Shown here one piece after another: positions 18,163 to 24,839 of a DNA stretch of 64,000 nucleotides. Made by a program: the position numbers and the translations under genes. Numbering within the stretch: the first letter of the stretch is position 1; the number at the start of each line of letters is the position of its first letter. A model generated the notes under the pieces. It ran no database searches. It was not told the origin of the DNA and worked only from the letters and a program-made list of their open reading frames with translations. The DNA comes from Halorubrum sodomense (lineage in GTDB: Archaea; Halobacteriota; Halobacteria; Halobacteriales; Haloferacaceae): positions 615,800 through 679,799 of the forward strand of contig NZ_FOYN01000003.1 in the NCBI RefSeq assembly GCF_900111935.1, given 5' to 3'.

Positions 18163-18948
18163 TCAGGATCGGTTCACCGCGTGGTCGAGCCGGACCGCCT
18201 CCAGTTCCCGCCGGTCGAGTTCCGCCTCGATCTCTCGCACGCGGGGCGCGATCGCGTCCGGCTCGTGGCTGTCGGTCCCGACGGTCACCTCGACGCCGGC
18301 GTCGACGAGCCGGTCGAGGAACGCGGGCGCCGGGTGGAACTCCCCGTAGTCGTCGAGCAGCCGTCCGGCGTTGATCTCTGGGACGGTCCGCGAGTCGCGG
18401 AAGGCGTCGACGACCGAGGCGTAGTGGTCCTCGGTCGCGAACCCGCGGAGGTGGGGGTTGCGCTCGATCAGGTCCGGGTGCGCGGCGACCGCGAACAGCT
18501 CCGACTCGACCAGGGCGACCAGCTTCTCGAAGTACCGGTCCACGAGGGCTCGCCGTTCCGACTCGGGCTTGTCGGCGAAGTGCGAGCGCGTGTGGACGTT
18601 CGCGCCGTCGAGGTCGTGGACGCTGCCGACGGCGTAGTCGAACCCCGCGTCGTCGAGGAACGCCGCGATCGCTTCCTCGTGGGCGGGGTCGTAGTCCATC
18701 TCGGCGGCGTCGAACACCTCGACGTCGACGTCCTCGCGGACCGCCTCGATCGCCTCTCGGCGCCGCTCGTAGGTCAGGTCGAGGTTGAACCCGAACGCGC
18801 GCTTGTGGCGCCGCGCGCTCGGCTCCGGCGAGACGTTACAATGGTCTGCGAACCCGATCCCGTCGAGCCCGGCGTCGGCGGCGGCCTCGACCATCCAGCG
18901 GAGGAACGCCCCGTCCGAGTAGTTCGTGTGGGCGTGGTAATCGTACAC
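18163..18948 (-). CDS. PHP domain phosphoesterase
   Basis: A 261-residue PHP-family metal-dependent phosphoesterase, histidinol-phosphatase-like. The metal-binding motifs are in order: YDYHAHTNYSDG (HxH) at the N-terminus, GFADHCNVSP, a central EMDYD segment, VGSVHDL, AAHPDLIERN and the C-terminal VGTDSHEPD. The substrate is unknown; it is a candidate for the missing histidinol phosphatase or for nucleotide/sugar-phosphate hydrolysis. Translation probably starts at the GTG at 18948, giving MYDYHAH directly. It stands alone. Confidence 0.88.
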   Translation of the reverse strand: MYDYHAHTNYSDGAFLRWMVEAAADAGLDGIGFADHCNVSPEPSARRHKRAFGFNLDLTYERRREAIEAVREDVDVEVFDAAEMDYDPAHEEAIAAFLDDAGFDYAVGSVHDLDGANVHTRSHFADKPESERRALVDRYFEKLVALVESELFAVAAHPDLIERNPHLRGFATEDHYASVVDAFRDSRTVPEINAGRLLDDYGEFHPAPAFLDRLVDAGVEVTVGTDSHEPDAIAPRVREIEAELDRRELEAVRLDHAVNRS

Positions 18949-19018
18949 GGCGGCCGTACGGCCCGGCCCGACTCGAAGGTTCGGGTCGCACGGAACGCGT
19001 TCGCACGGGAGACCGAGT

Positions 19019-19062
19019 CCCGGCGCGCCGCGATCGAACCCCCGGCGCGCCGCGATCGAACC
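19019..19062. repeat. Perfect 22-bp tandem duplication
   Basis: CCCGGCGCGCCGCGATCGAACC occurs twice with no mismatch, in the intergenic stretch upstream of the PHP gene. Confidence 0.85.
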
Positions 19063-19136
19063 AGCAACATGCTCCGCGAATCTCGTTGAAACTTCATTTA
19101 GGAATTTTTTCCTACTGATGATTGGTGTATGATTCC

Positions 19137-19421
19137 ATGAGTACTACTCCCAAGAGACACTGTCGCGTCGTGGACGGCGACTATCGGCCGCTGGCGGGCC
19201 GGGTCGTGGTCGGCGAGCGGCGGGGCGGCGACGGGGACCGGATCGGCTACTGGACGACCGGCGACGACGGGGGGGTTCACCCTCGAATCAGATGGCGGCG
19301 TCGACGTGGACGACGTCTCGTTCACGGTTCGGAACCCCGCCGGCGGGGGCGATGCGGAGCCGGTCCGACGGCGAGACCGACCGGACGGGAACGAGGCGAC
19401 GCTACGTCGGCTGACCGCTGA
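19137..19421 (+). pseudogene. Frameshifted small gene of unknown function
   Basis: From the ATG at 19137 the frame reads MSTTPKRHCRVVDGDYRPL... to a GDDGG at a run of seven G (19269-19275). After the run, the original frame becomes Arg-rich and non-protein-like, while the +1 frame continues naturally (FTLESDGGVDVDDVSFTVRNP). Removing one G joins the two halves into a plausible acidic, beta-rich domain. No natural stop follows in the restored frame before the convergent MFS gene, so the 3' part is probably decayed as well. I do not recognise the family. An ATTTA-containing promoter-like stretch lies at 19092-19103. A sequencing error in the G run is the main alternative. Confidence 0.5.
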
Positions 19422-19460
19422 GAGCCTCGCGCGTCGCGGGCGCGGCGCGGCCGGACCGCG

Positions 19461-20678
19461 TCACCGCCGCTCGCCGGCGATCGCGTTCACCGCGGTGACG
19501 AGGAACGCGACCCCCGCCATCCCGGCGATGACGGCGAACGACGCGCCCCAGCCGAACAGGTCGGCGACGAGGCCGACGCCGACGGAGCCGGCCGAGCCGA
19601 GCACCGTGTAGACGGTCCGGATAAGCCCGAAACCGGCGCCTCGCTCCGCGTCGTCGAGCGCGTCCATGAACCGCGGGTCGATGGCCGAAAAGAAGCTCGA
19701 CCCGAGCGCGGCGAGGAACACGGCGCCCCCGAGCCCGGCGACCGTCGGGAGCGCCGGCAGCCCGACGGCGGCCGGCAGGCGGACGAGGTCGGGAAGCGCG
19801 ACCAGCCCGGCGAGGCCGAGCGCCCCGCCGAGGAGCGCCGCGGCGATGCTCGCGTCGCGGCCGGCGCGGTCGGAGAGTCGGCCGAGCCCGACCTGCGCGC
19901 CGGCGCGAACGACGAAGAACGCCGAGAAGACGCCGCCGGCGAACGCGGGCGTGTATCCCCGGAACTCGACGAGGAACGTCGGGAGAAAGGAGATGACGCC
20001 CTGCGCGACGTACGTGCCGAGGGTCGCGACCGCGAGCGGGACGAGGATCTCGCGGCGCCCGACCAGTTCCAGCAGCGGTCCGAGTTGGAGTCGCTCGGCC
20101 ATCGGCTGGTCCGGGCGCCGCGGCTCGGTGGGACGGACCCCCCGCGCGAACAGGACGAATATCGGGACGCCGACGAGCGCGGCCAGCGCGACGCCGGGAC
20201 GCCAGCCGTAGCGGACCCCGACCCAGGCCGCGGCGACGGGCGCGACGAGCCCCGCCAGCGGCCCGCCCATCGAGTGGAGCCCGACGGCCGTCCCGAGGTC
20301 GTCGAACGTCCGCGAGAGCAGCGTGGTCGCGACCGCGTAGTGGAGCCCCGCCGCGAGTCCCAGAAGCACCGCCGCCAACACGAACGCGGGAAAGACCGGG
20401 ACGACGGCCAACACGAGGCTCATCGCCGTCGTCCCGCCGACCGCGACGAGGATGATCCGGCGCTCGCCGTACCGGTCCGCTAAGATTCCGCTCGGGAACT
20501 GCGAGAGTCCGTAGGCGAACCACATCCCGGAGAGGGCGACCCCGATCGCCGTGTTCGAGACCCCGAGATCGTCGATGATCAGGGGAACGACCGGGCTGAT
20601 AGCCAGGCGGGCGAAGTACGTCACGAAGAAGGCGAGCATACACAGCGTCAACACCGTGTGCCGGTAGTCCCAGTTCAC
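19461..20678 (-). CDS. MFS transporter
   Basis: A 405-residue major facilitator with about 12 transmembrane helices. The loop 2-3 signature is present as GILADRYGERR, and the second-half counterpart as GRLSDRAGRD. The substrate is unknown. I chose the GTG at 20678 (MNWDYRHTVLTLCMLAFF), because this beginning is typical of haloarchaeal MFS proteins; a GTG three codons earlier is possible. The open frame further upstream encodes ESNGSGAD-type repeats and lacks any start codon after the TTTATA box at about 20843-20850, so that stretch is more likely untranslated leader. Confidence 0.85.
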   Translation of the reverse strand: MNWDYRHTVLTLCMLAFFVTYFARLAISPVVPLIIDDLGVSNTAIGVALSGMWFAYGLSQFPSGILADRYGERRIILVAVGGTTAMSLVLAVVPVFPAFVLAAVLLGLAAGLHYAVATTLLSRTFDDLGTAVGLHSMGGPLAGLVAPVAAAWVGVRYGWRPGVALAALVGVPIFVLFARGVRPTEPRRPDQPMAERLQLGPLLELVGRREILVPLAVATLGTYVAQGVISFLPTFLVEFRGYTPAFAGGVFSAFFVVRAGAQVGLGRLSDRAGRDASIAAALLGGALGLAGLVALPDLVRLPAAVGLPALPTVAGLGGAVFLAALGSSFFSAIDPRFMDALDDAERGAGFGLIRTVYTVLGSAGSVGVGLVADLFGWGASFAVIAGMAGVAFLVTAVNAIAGERR

Positions 20679-20688
20679 GCCGACCACC

Positions 20689-20774
20689 GACTCCGCGACG
20701 CCGGATCCGTTCGACTCGTCGGCGCCGGATCCGTTCGACTCGTCGGCGCTGGATCCGTTCGACTCCGCGACGCC
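20689..20774. repeat. 24-bp tandem repeat (three copies) upstream of the MFS gene
   Basis: Units at 20703-20726, 20727-20750 and 20751-20774 begin GGATCCGTTCGACTC, with a partial extra unit at 20689. Units differ at a few positions. The array lies between the TATA-like box and the MFS start codon, so it would be transcribed as 5' leader. Confidence 0.85.
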
Positions 20775-20877
20775 GGCGTTCGCGACCCCGTGGCGTCGAC
20801 TGCGCGGTTCACGTCTCGTGTCCGCCGTCGCGCGCGACCCGTATAAACCGTCCTCTCGCGGAGAGCGATCGGGGGGT

Positions 20878-21429
20878 TCACTCCCGATCCGGGGGTCGCT
20901 CTCGGTCCGCGAGCCGCTCCGCGATGGCCGCGCCGGCGCTCCGCGGGTCCGCCTCTCGGACTCGCACCGCGTCGTCGACGGCGACGCGGCCGGGTTCGAC
21001 CACGTCACAGCAGAGTCCGCCGCGGTTCCGGAGCGCCGACGCAAGCCCGTCCTCGCCGGCGAGCTCCTCAACGTGCGCGCAGGGGGGTCGACGTCGTGTC
21101 GGTCGCAGGAGGGCGTCACCGACCGCGACGGTCGCGTCGAAGAGCCCGTCCATTTCGGCGCCGAACCCGTCGACGACGACGTTCCGCCGGTGACGCCCGT
21201 CGCGCACGTCGATGCCGGTCTCCTCGCGGACCGCGGCGAGCGCCTCCGCGGCGACGAGCGTGACCGCGCAGCCGTCGAGTTGGAAGTGCCCGTCGCCGCG
21301 GCGGTACCGGTCGCTCTCGACGCCGTCGGGTCGGACCTCGACCGCGTCGCGGAGCACGGGCGGGGCGCCGCCCTCGGGCGCCGTGACCAGGCTTTCGACC
21401 GTGCCGGCCCGTTCCGGTTCCGAGGTCAC
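20878..21429 (-). CDS. MOSC domain protein
   Basis: A 183-residue MOSC (molybdenum cofactor sulfurase C-terminal) domain protein. Recognisable parts are VESLVTAPEGGAPPVL at the start, DGHFQLDGCAVTLVAAEALAAV, RNVVVDGF and RRPPCAHVEELAGEDGLASAL with the conserved Cys. Stand-alone MOSC proteins bind the molybdenum cofactor or transfer sulfur. The GTG start at 21429 overlaps the TGA of cysK (GTGA), so the two are translationally coupled. That suggests a sulfur-related role. Confidence 0.85.
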   Translation of the reverse strand: MTSEPERAGTVESLVTAPEGGAPPVLRDAVEVRPDGVESDRYRRGDGHFQLDGCAVTLVAAEALAAVREETGIDVRDGRHRRNVVVDGFGAEMDGLFDATVAVGDALLRPTRRRPPCAHVEELAGEDGLASALRNRGGLCCDVVEPGRVAVDDAVRVREADPRSAGAAIAERLADRERPPDRE

Positions 21430-22343
21430 GCGTCGAAGGTGCCCGCCGTCAGGTAGCGCTCGCCGCTGTCCCAGAAGACGGTGACGACGAGGGGTTCCTC
21501 GCCGGCGAACGCACCGGTCTCGCGCAGTTCGGCCGCGACATCCTTCGCGGCGAGGTTCGAGGCGCCGGACGACTGTCCCACCAGGATCCCCTCCTCGCGG
21601 GCGAGGCGGCGGCACTCGGCCTCGGCGGCTTCGAGCTCGACGGCGTGGACCTCGTCTATCAGGTCGACGTCGAGGTTCGGCGCGACGAACCCCGGTCCCA
21701 TCCCCTGGAAGCCGTCGGTTCCCGCGGGGCCGCCGGAGAGGACGGCGTTGTCGGCGGGCTCGACGGCGTCGATCCGGACCTCGGGGAACGCCTCGCGCAG
21801 GCGGCGGCCGATCCCGGAGAGCGTGCCGCCGGTGCCGACGCCGGCGACGAGGGCGTCGACGGTTCGGTCGCCGACCTGATCGAGTATCTCCGGACCCGTC
21901 GTCTCGTAGTGGGCGCGGGGGTTCGCGGGGTTCTTGAACTGCCGGAGCTGGACGGTGTTGGGCTCCGCTTCGAGCTCGTCCGCGCGGTCCTTCGCGTCGG
22001 AGATGTCGCCGTCGACGAGCTCGACGGTGGCGCCGTACGCCTTCATCAGGCGGCGGCGCTCGATCGATTTCCCCTCCGGGATCACGAGGGTGACGTCGTA
22101 GCCGCGCGTCGCGCCGACCATCGCGAGCCCGATGCCGGTGTTGCCCGAGGTCGGTTCGACGATGCGGTCGCCGGGCTCGATGTCGCCCGCCGCCTCGGCC
22201 GCCTCGATCATGTACAGCGCGGGGCGGTCCTTCGCCGAGCCGCCCGGGTTCCGGGACTCGACTTTCGCCGCCACCGCGGTTCCCGCGGGCGCGTCGACCC
22301 GCACCAGCGGCGAGCCGAGCGTCGACAGGATGTCGTCGTCCAT
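21426..22343 (-). CDS. cysK: Cysteine synthase (O-acetylserine sulfhydrylase)
   Basis: A fold-type II PLP enzyme (305 residues) making cysteine from O-acetylserine (or O-phosphoserine in some archaea) and sulfide. The PLP lysine is in NPGGSAKDRPA. The substrate-binding loop is EPTSGNTGIGLA and the phosphate-binding Gly-rich loop is AGVGTGGTLSG. GQSSGAS near the C-terminus completes the family pattern. The ATG at 22343 lies downstream of an A/T palindrome (22417-22432) that probably serves as its TATA element, giving a leader of about 50 bases. The downstream MOSC gene overlaps by four bases. Confidence 0.93.
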   Translation of the reverse strand: MDDDILSTLGSPLVRVDAPAGTAVAAKVESRNPGGSAKDRPALYMIEAAEAAGDIEPGDRIVEPTSGNTGIGLAMVGATRGYDVTLVIPEGKSIERRRLMKAYGATVELVDGDISDAKDRADELEAEPNTVQLRQFKNPANPRAHYETTGPEILDQVGDRTVDALVAGVGTGGTLSGIGRRLREAFPEVRIDAVEPADNAVLSGGPAGTDGFQGMGPGFVAPNLDVDLIDEVHAVELEAAEAECRRLAREEGILVGQSSGASNLAAKDVAAELRETGAFAGEEPLVVTVFWDSGERYLTAGTFDA

Positions 22344-22416
22344 TACCCGACCGGAGGCGGCCGCGACCCAAAGGCCCCGCGGACTCCGGCAATCGATGTC
22401 GGCCGTGACGACCGAG

Positions 22417-22432
22417 TCTATTTATAAATAGA
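22417..22432. promoter_or_regulatory. Palindromic, probably bidirectional TATA element
   Basis: TCTATTTATAAATAGA is a perfect 16-base palindrome and the only strongly A/T stretch between cysK and the thioredoxin gene. Reading leftward it is placed to start cysK (minus strand). Reading rightward it would start a transcript at about 22452, immediately before the hairpin array. Confidence 0.6.
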
Positions 22433-22451
22433 CGGCCGGAGCCGGACGCTG

Positions 22452-22660
22452 ACGCGGTGGCGCGTGCCTCCGAACGCCCGCAGGGCGTGAGGAGCACGCG
22501 CGAGGGAGTCAGTCGCCGGAGCGAAGCGACGGCGACTGACAGGGCGAGAGCGAAGCTCTCGCTTGCAGCCGGACGTAGTCCGGCGACGAGGTTGGGGAGG
22601 TGTGAGGTGCGGTCGCTGTGCGGCGTGGGGCGGGACTCGAAGGGGCGGTCCGTGTCGAGT
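22452..22660 (+). ncRNA. Candidate structured noncoding RNA with four consecutive hairpins
   Basis: This gene-free stretch between cysK and the thioredoxin gene has four successive stems. 22461-22498: GCGTGC...GCACGC closed by ACGCCC/GGGCGT, with one bulge. 22508-22540: perfect 11-bp GTCAGTCGCCG/CGGCGACTGAC around loop GAGCGAAGCGA. 22544-22562: perfect 8-bp GCGAGAGC/GCTCTCGC, GAA loop. 22568-22584: perfect 7-bp GCCGGAC/GTCCGGC, GTA loop. A G-rich single-stranded tract follows (to about 22650). A palindromic TATA lies 25-30 bases before the first stem. It encodes no plausible protein in either strand. The boundaries and strand are inferred, and I do not recognise a known RNA class. Confidence 0.5.
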
Positions 22661-22784
22661 CACGCCTTGAAAATGGTCAGATCGACCGAGCGACACGCCA
22701 CCGAAAAGTTCCCGTCGCGAACGATCGAGGTTTCGTCTTGCCACCGACGCGCCGTTTACGTGCCTCGGCGACCTACGGCCGCCC

Positions 22785-23171
22785 ATGACGCTCGAAACCC
22801 TCGCGCCCGCCGCCGACCTCGACGCGGACGCGTTCGACGAGTCCGTTCTCGAAGCGCTCGCGGCCGACGATTACGTGTTCAAGGTCTGGGGCGGCGACTG
22901 GTGCGGCGACTGCCAGCGCCAGCTCCCCGAGTTCGGCGCCGCGCTCGCGGCCGCCGGCGTCCCGGACGACCGGATCGAGGCGTTCCCGGTGACGAAGGGC
23001 CCCGAGGGGAAGGAGGGCGAACTGGTCGACGAGTACGGGGTCGAACTCATCCCCACCGTCGTCGTCGAGTCGCCCGACGGCGAGGAGGTCGCGCGGTTCG
23101 TCGAGGACGAGGACGTCTCTATCGCGGAGTACCTGGCCGGCCGTCTCACGGACGCCGAGGCCGCCGCGTGA
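22785..23171 (+). CDS. Thioredoxin family protein
   Basis: A 128-residue thioredoxin-fold protein. The redox motif W39-C40-G-D-C43 is at the end of strand 2, and the cis-proline loop is ELIPTVVVESPDG. The N-terminal extension of about 25 residues before the core is short and soluble, with no signal peptide, so it should act in the cytoplasm. The CGDC motif differs from the classical CGPC and is typical of a thioredoxin-like subgroup of uncertain partner. TTTACG at about 22753 fits a promoter 30 bases before the ATG. Confidence 0.87.
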   Translation: MTLETLAPAADLDADAFDESVLEALAADDYVFKVWGGDWCGDCQRQLPEFGAALAAAGVPDDRIEAFPVTKGPEGKEGELVDEYGVELIPTVVVESPDGEEVARFVEDEDVSIAEYLAGRLTDAEAAA

Positions 23172-23186
23172 CCGGATCGTCGCCGG

Positions 23187-23405
23187 TCAATCGTCGTCCG
23201 CCGAGTTCACGTCGCCCGCGTAGTAGAGGACGGCCATCACGACGCCCATCGTGACCGCCTGAACCGTCGTGGACGCGTCGAGGAGGACGCCGACCGCGAG
23301 GACCGACGTCGTCACTACGACGCCGGTGAGGAGGGCGTACCGAAGCCGAGAGAGCCCGCGCGCCCAGCCGTCGATCCGGCGGTACAGCCCTCGGGGACCT
23401 GCCAT
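23187..23405 (-). CDS. Small two-helix membrane protein
   Basis: A 72-residue protein (start [10 protein letters not shown] at 23405; an ATG four codons earlier is possible). After a basic N-terminus there are two hydrophobic segments (about residues 24-42 and 47-65) and an acidic tail ending SADDD. There are no known motifs. It is convergent with the thioredoxin gene. Confidence 0.6.
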   Translation of the reverse strand: MAGPRGLYRRIDGWARGLSRLRYALLTGVVVTTSVLAVGVLLDASTTVQAVTMGVVMAVLYYAGDVNSADDD

Positions 23406-23536
23406 GGGGTTTCGCATCTTGGGCGGAACAAGTGTCTTCGGGTCGGGACGGGACGATGAGAGGAGAGGCGAGACGAGGCAGAACGAGACGAGGCGAGGAG
23501 AGGATCGCTCAAGTCCGTTCGGCGTCGACCCCGCGT

Positions 23537-24280
23537 ATGGCACGCGTCACGGTCTGGAACGAGTACCGACACGAGCGTCGAAGCGAGGTCGTCGCCGACG
23601 TGTATCCCGACGGGATCCACGCGGTTATCGCGGACGCACTGGTGCAGGCGGACCACGAGGTCCGCACCGCGACGCTCGACGAGGGACCGGATCACGGACT
23701 TACCGAGGACGTCTTGGACGACACCGACGTGCTCACGTGGTGGGGCCACGCGGCCCACGACGAGGTGCGAGACGAAGTCGTCGAGCGCGTCCGCGAGCGC
23801 GTCCTCGACGGGATGGGCCTCATCGTCCTCCACTCCGCGCACTACTCGAAGATATTCAAGCGGCTGATGGGCACCAGCTGCTCGCTGAAGTGGCGTGAGG
23901 CCGCCGAGCGAGAGCGGCTGTGGACGATCGAGCCGAGCCATCCGATCGCCGACGGGATCGGCGAGTCCATCGAACTAGCGGAGACGGAGATGTACGGCGA
24001 GCGCTTCGACGTCCCCGCGCCCGACTCGCTCGTGTTCACCTCCTGGTTCGAGGGCGGCGAGACGTTCCGATCCGGCTGCTGTTACCGCCGCGGGAGCGGG
24101 AAGGTGTTCTACTTCCGCCCGGGCCACGAGACGTACCCGATTTATCACGACGACGACGTTCGGCGGGTGCTTCGCAACGCGGTCGACTGGGCGGAACCGG
24201 GCGACGGCCCGACGCCGACGTTCGGCAACGCCGAGCCGGTCGAGGACATCGACACGAGCGACGACCGGACGGTCCACTAG
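23537..24280 (+). CDS. ThuA domain (trehalose utilization-like) protein
   Basis: A 247-residue ThuA family protein with a class I glutamine amidotransferase-like fold. Features seen are [12 protein letters not shown] at the start, [47 protein letters not shown] (typical ThuA core), [10 protein letters not shown] and [17 protein letters not shown]. ThuA proteins are linked to sugar metabolism (keto-trehalose and other disaccharides), but the reaction of this branch is not known. The stop codon region is tandemly repeated downstream (24275-24360). Confidence 0.88.
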   Translation: MARVTVWNEYRHERRSEVVADVYPDGIHAVIADALVQADHEVRTATLDEGPDHGLTEDVLDDTDVLTWWGHAAHDEVRDEVVERVRERVLDGMGLIVLHSAHYSKIFKRLMGTSCSLKWREAAERERLWTIEPSHPIADGIGESIELAETEMYGERFDVPAPDSLVFTSWFEGGETFRSGCCYRRGSGKVFYFRPGHETYPIYHDDDVRRVLRNAVDWAEPGDGPTPTFGNAEPVEDIDTSDDRTVH

Positions 24281-24360
24281 CGACGGTCCGACGTTCACTA
24301 ACGGCGGCTCGCGAGCGGGTCACTAGCGGCGCCTCGCGAGGAGGGCACTGGCGACGCCTC
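24275..24360. repeat. Degenerate tandem repeat over the ThuA gene stop codon
   Basis: Four imperfect units of about 22-25 bases, each starting CACTAGC, CACTAAC or CACTGGC and most ending CTCGCGAG. The first CACTAG is the final His codon plus stop of the ThuA gene. The gene-free stretch continues with the regulator remnant below, up to the antiporter gene at 24840. Confidence 0.7.
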
Positions 24361-24381
24361 GCGAACCCCTTACCGACGTCC

Positions 24382-24620
24382 TCACGCCACCTCGCGCAGC
24401 TCCATGAACGCAGTCATCGTGGTCGATTCCGCCTTCCCGAGGTGTTCCGACGCGGTGCTCGGGGGGGCGTCGATGCGCTCTGCGACCGCCTCGACGCTCG
24501 CCGCCCGCGGGGACTCGTCGTGCCCGATCTCGACGAGCCGGCGGCTCAGCGGTTTCAAGTGACCGCCGCTACGGCGCGGACGTTGAAAGGCGACCGCCTC
24601 ACGCGAACGCGAGACGACCG
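24382..24620 (-). pseudogene. Remnant of an HTH_10 (bacterio-opsin activator type) regulator
   Basis: The last ~45 codons read ESPRAASVEAVAERIDAPPSTASEHLGKAESTTMTAFMEL. That is the pattern of the C-terminal HTH_10 DNA-binding domain of haloarchaeal Bat-like regulators, in which a YFExPR-type strand precedes the helix-turn-helix. Upstream, SRSREAVA resembles the start of the same domain but is separated by non-matching sequence. No sensor (PAS, GAF or receiver) part remains. I read it as a decayed 3' fragment; a short stand-alone protein cannot be excluded, as the frame is open for 101 codons. Confidence 0.5.
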
Positions 24621-24839
24621 GTTGTGTCGCACGCCGGCGGCCGGTCGGATACCCCTCTGCGGTCGCCACTGATAAACCCTCGTTCACGTCGCGAAAATCG
24701 GCTCACGACGGAGAGCCCCTCCGCGACCCCCGAACGGGCGTTCGCGAATCGGTCGGACGCGACGCCCGGAACGACGAGCCGTTGGCGATGTTCAGTAGGT
24801 TTATTCGTCGGTTGGCCGAAGGTTCGTCGAGACCAAACT

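Noticed and set aside
20675-20881. A 68-codon minus-strand frame linking the MOSC stop (GTGA overlap) and the MFS start
   Set aside because: Its product is low-complexity Arg/Ser/Thr/Pro from the 24-base repeats and it contains the TATA box of the MFS gene; the overlap is likely chance.
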